Shown here: piece by piece, positions 22,800-33,200 of the stretch
Numbering within the stretch: position 1 is the first letter of the stretch
Layout of the letters: the number at the start of each line of letters is the position of its first letter
Source of the DNA: Triatoma infestans
Taxonomy: Eukaryota > Arthropoda > Insecta > Hemiptera > Reduviidae
Length of the DNA stretch: 64,000 nucleotides
Assembly (NCBI GenBank): GCA_011037195.1
Contig: JAAEAF010004993.1
Span: 1-64,000, forward strand
Reading direction: 5' to 3'
Notes under the pieces: model-generated
Seen by the model: the letters and a program-made list of their open reading frames with translations, nothing else
Databases searched by the model: none
Told to the model about the DNA's origin: nothing
Made by a program: the position numbers and the translations under genes

Positions 22800-23880
22800 T
22801 TTTTTTTTTAATTATTGGCCTTAGCTCTCTCGGCCATAGCCATGTACGACCTTTCAGTTTACTTATCTACAGTCTAGCAGACCTACAGCTAGTATTTATT
22901 ATCCACAATCTTAATCATTATTTTTTCTTTTAAACTTAGTTCGTAAGGTTTTAGAATCTATTAGATTTCTTATTTGTGGTTACATATGCTAGAAGTAGGT
23001 TTAAATTTCTCTTTGGAAACAGCTGGTCTTGATTTTTAATTTCTTTATGCTTGTTAGGTCGCGGCACCTTTGACAGCTTAACTCCGCTTCGCCTTTATTG
23101 CTCATTTTTACTACCACACTAATGCTAATCCCCTGCCATTTCCAATCTATTATTTCCTGTTTATTCTTTGATCTTCCGCCTCGTTCTCACGCTTCCCCGC
23201 ATTTTTCCCTCTCTTTCTATCTTGGTGGTGGGATTGCGGCGCTTTCATCTTCCGGAGTTGGCGCGTTATTTTAGTTTCCCTTACCCTTCAAACCTTCTTT
23301 ATTCCTCAAAATTTACTTCGCTTCTCTTCTGTATCTCGCCTGGTTAACAGTGTTTGTGCCGTTCTGTTCTCTGTCGCCCATCTAGTTAACCTCAATTTTA
23401 CCGCTTCTTCTTCTGTGGCGTGCTGTCAATTTCGCCTTTAAACTTTGTGTCGCCTTATACGTGCCTATTCGCCGTGGTAATTATTAACTTGACTCTTCGG
23501 TGATTACCAAGACTCATCCCTTCGCGCCAGACTCATCTTCACGAGGCTATCTCATTGCACGTTAGTGGACTCGCCAGCATCTGCCGCTTCAACCAGGGTA
23601 TCATACGCTTCTGAAAAAGCATTGTAATCCTTCTACGCTCACCTGAGTTCCTTTCTTTCGCCACATACGCACACCACACACACACACACACGCCACCTCT
23701 TCCTTTCTCACTCCACCATTCGTCTGATCAACCCTGCGTCTATTCATCACTCAACGTCACCAAGGGGTAAGTCTCATTTTCATTTGTTTTGTGTTATTAT
23801 TCATTTTGATTGTCACCTGCTTGTCATCTCGCCTTGGGTGTCTGCCGCGCAGACAATGCTAATATAAATTTCTTTATTTC
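22800..23880 (-). repeat. GC-rich noncoding block with T-run at its low end
   Basis: The block stands out from AT-rich flanks. Its low end (T run at 22801-22809, then GGCC...CTCTCGGCCATAGCC) read on the minus strand ends GGCTATGGCCGAGAGAGC, then A-rich sequence. The LINE at 31127 ends similarly (GGCTATGGCC, then poly(A)). It is probably a retroposed 3' region, but no long frame survives on either strand. A plus-strand donor-like AAGGGGTAAGTC at 23760-23771 offers the alternative of a 5' UTR exon. Confidence 0.35.
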
Positions 23881-24043
23881 ATTTCTAAATAAAATGCCTT
23901 TTGTGAATGATATCCTTGAATATTAATTTTTTAATCAAGCAAAATAAATAAAAATTTTGCAAAAGTTTTCCAAAAACAAACATAAAAAGTAATAATAAAA
24001 AAAAAATACTAATAAAAATTAAATAAAAAAATAATTTGTTTAC

Positions 24044-24230
24044 CTGGGGTTGTGGTTGATTAATAACAGATATCCCAAATTTTGGAAGACATAATCCGAA
24101 TTTAGTTTCAATACCATATAATATTGGTATAGCCACTTGGTAACCACCAATATGATCTGGGTTGTGTGTTTCCTCAATATTCGACACAGAACGTGGACGT
24201 GGTGCTTTATGCTCTGATCCAGCTGGACGG
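24044..24230 (-). CDS. aralar1: aralar exon: C-terminal tail
   Basis: The acceptor GTTAAG at 24231 restores the frame ([12 protein letters not shown]). It encodes [13 protein letters not shown] and [13 protein letters not shown] donor CAG|GTAAAC follows 24044; the frame also stays open to 23885 through AT-rich, hydrophobic sequence that looks intronic. So either a tiny last exon lies further left, or the stop at about 23885 is used. I favour a further exon. Confidence 0.85.
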
Positions 24231-27200
24231 CTTAACATCATTGATAAAATATTAGAGATGTGAAGATAATATAATAAAACATCTGGTGTGAAACACTCGC
24301 ACGACTTTCTCTTACACCATTTAATAAATTAATTATAATATGACAAATTTTCATTAAACTTAAAATTTTCTCTTTTATCCTACCATAAATATACAGTTGG
24401 GGGGGGGGAGTGCTAAAATACTTCATACTTACGTAACACTTCCTCCCACAACATCCTTATAATCAAGTAATTATAATACCAACAAAGCCAGATAGAGAAT
24501 GATTGCATTGTAAAGAGACTAATATTCAACAAACACATTGAATTTTAACGTCATATTCCTTAGAACCACCCAAAACCAATTTTTTCAGAAAAATGTTTCA
24601 AATGAATGTGATACGTTTCTATCTATGCCGCAGGCATTCCAAGTTTAAAGAAACTAATTTTGTATCAGATTTCGAAAAAAGTCCAAAAAAATTCAAAAAC
24701 CTATTCTGTAAAATCGTACTTCCGGTAAACCGATTTTCTTCAAATTTGGAAATAATATTATGAAGGTTGTAAACTATTTTGTAATGTGGTACTTCTGGTT
24801 GATGGATTATGGCCGAAATCTTCGTGTCTGATGCGGTAACAGGACCTAAACGGAATACCAAGTTTGAGCTTCCTCTAACTTTTTGTTTTTGAAATACGGT
24901 GTATACACACAAATGCAAAGACTATTCGCTTAAAACAACACTTATTTGGACTCAAGGGACCTCAAAACGTGTCCTTCCGGGGTAAACTGAATTTTGAAAA
25001 TCGGGCACAATCGCAATACTTAGTGGAACGCAATAATGGTGGATTGGATGATCCCTCGAAGCACCATCAGTAATGTATCTATCATGTACCTATCCACTAA
25101 CCTTTCTATAGTCATCAGAGACATTTTCCGTGGTAGCTTGCTTCATATTGTGGTCATCGACCGGTTTCGGGCGTTCGCCCATCTAAGAGGATGCGTTTGT
25201 CAGACAGTGTGATAACACAGACTTGCACAGAGCAAATTCAGTTTATACACTGATTCTTTCCACTAATGCTTTAATGATGCTTTCCAACTCTGCGGAACCA
25301 ACCACCACAACAACTTTCTGTAGTCATTAATAGGAATGACCGAAAGATTTATAGGTCCAAATACCATAGAGTCCTAGTGGTAACTTATTCTTGGTTTATG
25401 AGTAAAGACTACCCTAACTTCCATCCTCAATTTGGATTTAAAGAAACATTAAGTAACCTTTTAAAATCCTTTATTACCATCTTCATCAGTACATCCCTAC
25501 CATTTTATAACAGATGGAAAACTCCGTCTGGTCCGGGTTACCTAAATGAACGTTAAAACTACTCTATCTTATAGCCATAATAGCTCTACTCTAACTAACT
25601 CAGCCATAATAGCTACAACTAGATCATCATGGGCCTCAGTTAGTGCGTTTTTTCTTTTTACTGACAGATTTCAGTTAATACTCTTCCCCAGTTATAAAAA
25701 AAAACTGGTGTGACACACTCACACGACATTCTCTTATTCCAATTGACTGAAATGGTAAATTTTCATTACATTTATAATTCTCAGAGACATTTTCTGTAGT
25801 AGCCTGCTTCATTTTGTGGTCATCGACCGGTTTCGGGCGTTCGCCCATCTTCAGGATGTGTTTTTCAGACACTCTGTGTGTAAAACTAAATTTGCTCTGT
25901 GCAAGTCTGTGGTGTCACACTGTCTGAAAAACGCATCCTGAAGATGGGCGAACGCCCGACACCGGTCGATGACGACAAAATGAAGCAGGCTACCACGGAA
26001 AATATCTCTGATGCTTTCCAGCTCTGCGGAACCAACCACCACAACAATTTATAATTCTCATTAGTGTTTACAACCGTGTGGGTGTTTTTATAGAGAAAAA
26101 TCACAGAAAACTGAAAAATCTGTTCAGTAAATTCCATTTCCGGTGAATAAATTTGCGTTAAATTCGAAATTCTGACATAATATTTCATTGGCATCAGCGC
26201 CCGCTCTAGCGGTTACGCCGCCCCGGACAAAAAGACAAATTGCCGTCCCTTAAGAATATATATATATTTTTTTAAGCAAGTCTATGCATGTATAAAGACA
26301 CGCTGAAGAAGCGCTCTGCTCGCGTGCTAATGCTATTATTCTGTTAAGAGAAGTATATGCATGTTCAAACAAGTTCAAGCATCGTCCTTTACAAATTCTG
26401 CGTAAATTTTTCAATAATAGTGTAAATATTTTTTGCTTTTAGACGTAAACAATATAAATATGTCGCCCGTAAATTTTGGAGCCCCGGACAAATGTCTGGG
26501 TTGCCCGCCCCTAAAGCGGGCGCTGTTGTCATTAATATTAAGTAGATAGAATGATATAATAAACTGAAATAGCAGTTTCGAAGAAAACATAGCCCCATCC
26601 CTCCCCCTAAAAGACCCCTCAAATGAATATTCTGGAGAATGTTACAAATAAACGTCCGTAGCTCTTTATATGTTTAGTTAAGATACTAAGTTTAAAAAAA
26701 ATTGTTGGAACCATTTTCGAGAAAATCACAAAAAAATGAAAAATATATTCAGTAAAGTGGCACTTTTACTTTGACAGATAACTTACTGTCGGATCCCATC
26801 GTGATGGGAATATCAAATGTAAACTTTCTGCGATTTTTCATTTTTGAGCTATGCGATTCACACACACACACACATATCACACCATTTTCTAGAAATCATT
26901 TTTTTTTACTCAGGGGTCCTCAAAACGTATATTTCCTGTGAAAATTCGATATGGAAAATTTGACAAGATTACAATATTTGCTCTTACTAGAAGTAAGAGA
27001 AAGTGTAAAGGATATGGCGGACAAAATTTCAGAGACTGAAAGCTAACTTGTGAGGAATTAAGAAAGAATAGTTAGTTCTGAAGCAACTAAACTGTTATGA
27101 ACGTCTAGTTTAAAATCTGAAGCTGTTTTTTTTTTATTTATGTGTTTAGTATTACTTACTGCCCTCCAAAGTCGACATAGAAAAAACGCTGAAGAAGTTC

Positions 27201-30200
27201 ATAGGTAAACAAGGTGATACCTAACTGGGGTGAAGATCTCAGTACACGAGCTAGACAATAAAGAGAAAAAACATTAATCACCAAAACTGAAATACATAAA
27301 TAAATGCATATAAATACAATAAACAGAACTGTTATTGTACTTAAATATAAACCTTTGTAATCATATTACAAAGTTAATTTCTCCTTATTTATTGAATATT
27401 ATTCAACCAAGGAGAATTCATTTATTAATTTATCAGTTGACACAATTTTCTTTAAAATATGTTATTATTTTAAACTTGTCATTAAATAAAAATAATATAG
27501 TACAATTGAATAAAAGATCTAATTTACATAAAATTTTGATCAATTCAATTAGTGAAAACCAAAGTGGTATTCATTGAATATATTGAAAAAATATTGCAAT
27601 ATTGAAATATATTCATTGAAAATAACATAATATAACATAAACAAAACATAAAAATAAAATAGATAAATAATGGTTGACAATACCTGGGTAAATAGCTCTC
27701 CTTGTTTGGAGACAGGAAAAGAAAAAAGAAAAACCAATACAAAAATTACTAAAAAAGACCTCAAAAATAATTATTATATAATTTTACCAGCAACTCCTTT
27801 CCAAAATGCTTTGCCACCTTCTTCAGTATAAATCTTTCTAGCAGCATCCACCACCCCATTATAAGTTGTCTGTCCTTTCCGAGCGATAACCTAACAATAT
27901 ACGATAACAATTTGCTATGTATAACTTATAACTGAAGGAAATATTTTTAGAGTGTACAGTATATACAAACTGACGAACTTAAGTTCAACAATAAGAGATT
28001 GATTTTAGAATGATTGACAAATAAATTCAATTATTCCTAGTATTCATTTGAAATAAATTTATATTAGGACGGGGCAAGCACAACATTTTATTTATTTAAA
28101 TTTTTCTAGATTTATTGCTTGCTACTTGAGCATTTATTTAACCATAATTCTTGCATATACTAAGGCTAGAGAAGCAGATCTCTCTGCCAGGAATGATTAA
28201 TGGTAAAATAGTTTGGTAGAAAAATTGTATCAAGCTTTGAGTATACCTAGTATATAAATATAGTATGGTTTTGTTTATAAATTGAGTATATTACTGATGT
28301 CGGTGTATATCGTTTGGAACGAGCTGCTGGCGGGCGTTCTGTTTTATATCATAATTTTTATGTCAAGTTTCTATATAAATGAGTGTTAGCCCACAGTGAA
28401 TAAGTGCAAGGTGATGGTATACTGTGTTTAGGTATACTTGTGTCAATGTGAGATGATAAAATTGATGTGTTAATGTTGCTTTTAGGATTATGTATGCTAT
28501 TACGCTTAGTGAACTATAGTTATTCCTGCCTCTACGTGATGGTTTTCAAGGAAGATTGAATTGAATATCCTGAAGAATCGTCTTCGTGAAAATCTTAAGG
28601 ATTAAATATATGGAAGATCTTTTTTCTAGTTCGCTAGTTAATTCGTATCACAACTTGTCATTGTCTTTTCCACATTAAAAATGCAACTGTGCATTTTTTT
28701 CTTTTCGAAGCAGTAGCTTCGTTAGCGTTAGAAGTTGCTACATTAGCAACTTCACGCTCTAACAGCTCGTTTAGTGTGACCGTAGGAAAGTCGCTGATGG
28801 ATAACGTTGTTTTCATCGCTGAATTAATAATTTATCTCGACGTTTTTCTGAGCAAAGAGTTATTGAATGAAAAATTTATTGAAATAAGGAAAGGCTTATT
28901 GAATGAAGTCGCCAATTCGTTTGATTTAGCGACCAACTAACGATTTAGAAAATATGACCTTGCCTCTGAAGTCAAATCTTAAAGTTACTTACTTAGAATC
29001 ATAAAATAAAATTAAATACCTGAAGTCTAGTTTTAATGACATCCGCGGGTGTGGCTAACGAAGCAGCAGGAACACCAGCAGTGACACCCGATGCAAGTAA
29101 TGAAATCGGGCTATTGTAACCAGTTTCATCGGCAAGATTCGCCTTCACATGTGCATACGTCGGAAAATAGATAGATGCAAATGTAATATCCCTCATTACA
29201 CAAGCTCTTGCTCCCTGAAAATGAAAGGAATATGAATGAAAACTTAAAAATTCAATCAATCCCATTCTTTGAATTCGAATGTGAAGCCCACCTTATACAA
29301 CCCGAGCACTCCACGCTCCCTAATAAGATCCTTAAGAACAATTAATGGGCCAACTTTTTTTCCTGTTTTTACTTCACCAGCAACTTGCAACCGAATTTTT
29401 ATAATTTCTACTGGATTTGTAAATATTACCTGACAACATCCTGCCTACAAATATTAAAATAAAAGAAAAATTATCTGAATTATATTTTTAGAATTAATAT
29501 ATTTTTTTAACCAAATTATGAAACTTACTTAATGAGAGGGGGGAAAGTATGAAATTATATGTATGGCTATTTTTTCTTTTAATTTTCGAAATCTTTAAAA
29601 TTTTGGGAAAAGTAGAAAAGAAAAAATCAATCATATTATGACGCTGCGTTATTGACGCTGAACATTAGAAAAGAAAAGTGACTGTTTCCTATGAAGAAAT
29701 TATATCACAAGGAAAAATGACTGACAATGAAACATTCGGGATAATATATAGTGATGAATTGCAGGTTTGTCGAAATATTTCATAATACAAAAACAAATAA
29801 ACAACTCTTTATTGTATAATATTAATGTGGTATTTAAATGGAAACTCTTATTATTTAGAGAAAAATCAGAGGCTTATCTAGTTTTGTGACAACTTCCCAA
29901 TGGTATTTTTTATTTCAATTAAAAATAGAATAAATAAAATAATACATACAGAACCGCCGGCTATTATTTCACCATACAACTTTATGTTACCATTAGAATC
30001 CATAAATCTATCACGTACGAAATCATTTACAGTCAGTTTTATAGCTTTTTCTGGAGAAACACCCATTAACTGTGGTAGCAAGCCTCGATACAAACCGAGC
30101 GGGCCTTCATTACGAATCACTTTTATAAAACAATCCCAACTATTGTGGTACATCACTTTACCACCGATCTTTCTCTGATTCTGCATCCTAGTTTTTACTA

Positions 30201-33200
30201 AATCAATTGGATATACTGCTGCCGCTCCAGTACCTAAAATATTAACGTTAATCATTACAAAACTGTTTGGGTAAAATATAAAAATTTATATAAATAAAAA
30301 AAAAAATTACCTCCGGCAATTGAACCCAATGTAAATCTGTAAAGGCTCTCTAAAACTTTAGTTTGAAAACTTCGCTCGTCTAGGTGCTGCAACAGTGTTA
30401 TCAATTGACTTCATTAATACAATAAAACAAGTTTATTAACACGCATTGTTCATGAACCAAATAATCTATCTGAATAATTTATTTCTATATTTTTTATTTT
30501 TTTCAGAGAAAGATCCAACCATTTTTCTAATTTTTAAATCACTATTATTTATATTATATATGAAACATATCTGTAGTGACTAATTGTGAAACTGTAATTT
30601 CTCTTAATAAAAGCCATTATCAGGATCGAGTATTAAAAGTTGCTATTTAAGAGAAAGCCTCTCTCTCATTTCGACGAGTATTTCAGATGATGAAAGAAAC
30701 AGTAGCTAAAATGACACTTTAGTAAAACCATTGCGGCTCCATTAGCCTGGAATGGATACACCAGTATAAGTTGGTTTTTATTTTTTTTTCTTTAATGCTG
30801 GTAAATACTATTTCATATTTAAAGGTTAATTTTCAATTGAAAGCTTTGTTAACATGAATTTTTTTTTAGACAGTGGACGTGATGACCATAAATAAGCTGT
30901 CTCATTATAATATACAATAAGCTATTATACTTAAGTCAGCCATTCACTCAGTACTCGACCGGAAATCAACTCATTTTATTAATCCTCGCCAATATAATTA
31001 GTTAGTTTTAACGTTCTGGTTTTTGAATTAGTTCTTTATTTCATATTGTTCCTGTAGGTGAATGTATTGGGATTGGTGTTAAATATTCGAAATTACATTT
31101 TCAATGGAAATACTTCTGAGCATAGATTTTTTTTTTTTTTTTGCATTTGCTACGAGGCCATAGCCATAATATCTTATATTTGATGTTGCAAATTTTGTCT
31201 TAATTAACCTACATACATCATTCATGCAAATAAATACTTCCATTCAAATAAATACTAGCATTTATAATAAGTTAGCTATTTACTAAATATTTACATCTAG
31301 CTATTGTATACACAAAGACACACACACACACACACACGCACGCCTCACACTCACCATACTAATCCTTCAAACGAAATTGGGGTGGAGTACTCAATATTCC
31401 TCGCACCCCTTTAAACTTAAACCTATAACAAAACTACAAGCAGATGTCCGAACCCATTATGCTGGATATTTTCCATATAAAATACTAACCATTATCGTAT
31501 TTATAAATCGATAGGAAATGTATTAATTCCTGGAGTACATACACATTTTCAGAGAATATAATATTTTCATAGTTGAAGGGACACATTAAATATGTATATA
31601 TATTATTAAAGAAAGTATTTCTTTCTGGAGAATATTTACTGCAGATCATCACAATGTGTCTGAAGTCTTCAATTTCCTGACACAGTTCACAAAGAGGTGA
31701 GGAACATAACCCTATTCTATGCATATAAGACCTACAGACTGCATGATTGGCTCTAAGCCTGCTTACAATAGTCACTACTTTTTTACTTATATTTAAACCC
31801 CTAAACCAGGTTTTCTTTTTCAAAGTAGGATAATATTTCTTATATATGCTACCTTTATCACTATTTATATATTTCCTTTGCCAATCAATCAAAATTTTTC
31901 TCTCCGTTACTATTTCCAAGTCGTTATATGGCAAAGGGATATAATCCACATATTCCCCCTTCACAGTGGCCACTTTTGCCATTAAATCCACTGTATCATT
32001 ATCCCTTAATCCACTATGTCCCTTCAACCAACCAAAATTTACTTTCACATCTTTCTCAATTAATAAATGTATTGTCAATAAAACCTCATTTAATATAAAA
32101 TTATTTTCAAAAGGTACTTTAGTATTCTTTAATTTAATAAGAGAACTTTGGCTGTCGCTTATAATCGCATAACAGCCTTCCCTGTGGAGGCTAAGAATAT
32201 ACTTAAGAGCTAACAATGTGGCACTTAATTCTGCTGTATAGACCGAAGCAAATTCATGTAGCCTAGCCAATTCGAAAAATTTCTTCTGAGGATCATAAAA
32301 AGCACAACCTACTTTACCATTTAATTTAGATCCGTCAGTATATATTATGTAAGCCTCAGGCCATAAATTTTCTATAGAATCACGCATAGCTAAATCCTTA
32401 ATTCTAGGTGGGTAATTTGTAAAGTCCCCAATGAGCTTTACATTTATGTCCAAACAGGTTAGATTATAACTCACAGAATTACTCTTTTCTGTATTAACTA
32501 AATGTTTAATTTTAGATATTTCCAAAAAACTCTCACAGAAAAGAGGGGTAGTCTTATTTTTCCAATAACTATATGTTAAAACTTTAGTATTGAGTTGGCA
32601 TATTTTATTATATATTCTATCATCATACATTGACTTTTTCAAAACATACCTATGGGATAACATCTGCGCCCGGAACTCTAACGGAAGTTCACAAGCTTCC
32701 GCAAAAACTACATCTAATGGAGAACTACGAAGAAAACCCAAACATAATCTTAGGCATTTGTTTTGAATTAGCTTTATTGGTTGTAGAATTGTTTTTTTAG
32801 CCGTACCATAAAACATAGCTCCAAAATCGAAAATTGACCGAATGGTTGATTTATAAAATGTTAAAGAGATCCCAGGATCTGCTCCCCAATTATGATGGGA
32901 AACTGCTCTCAACATATTATAGTAACCTTCAGATTTCTTTGCTACCATTTTTATATGCTCTTTCCAATTAAGCGTTTTATCAAGAACGATTCCTAGAAAT
33001 TTAACGTGATTTTTCCATGGGTAATTACGTCCGGCTAATGTAATTGCGTCAGTTACCGGCAGCCTTCTTTCCTAGTGAATGGGCATACAACTGATTTCTT
33101 CTCTGATATTACTAACCCATTTTCTAAAACCCATGACTCTAGCTTCATTAATGCGGAATCCAAAGCATGTCTACATTCCTGAAAAGAAGTTTTAGTAACA

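Larger units (their letters stand above)
25784..26047. mobile_element. Small hammerhead-bearing element, inverted double copy E2
   Basis: TTTATAATTCTCA at 25771-25783 and 26048-26060 is a perfect 13-bp target duplication inside repeat R. The element is two arms of about 100 bases facing away from a spacer (AACTAAATTTGCTCTGTGCA), one on each strand, plus a one-sided tail CTGCGGAACCAACCACCACA. Each arm has a hammerhead-like core. No protein is encoded. The family also has copies at 25116 and about 40459. The layout recalls non-autonomous Penelope/retrozyme units. Confidence 0.75.
25690..27013 (+). repeat. Dispersed repeat R, near full length, holding two insertions
   Basis: R blocks run in order from ACTGGTGTGACACACTCACA, past the E2 element (25784-26047) and the hAT-like MITE (26195-26525), to CTCAGGGGTCCTCAAAACG and the terminal hairpin CTCTTAC...GTAAGAGAAAGT at about 26984-27006. 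Without inserts the copy is about 0.7 kb. The 5' end has CTCTTA after the tag, roughly the inverse of the 3' GTAAGAGAAAGT. Class unknown. Confidence 0.7.

Noticed and set aside
27335..27764. AT-rich ORFs (80, 65 and 71 codons) between aralar exons
   Set aside because: Intronic low-complexity frames rich in Ile/Asn/Leu or Phe/Tyr; the real exons are at 27160-27250 and 27788-27890.
28689..28940. 83-codon plus-strand ORF in an aralar intron
   Set aside because: No domain; overlaps a hairpin; opposite strand to the host gene.
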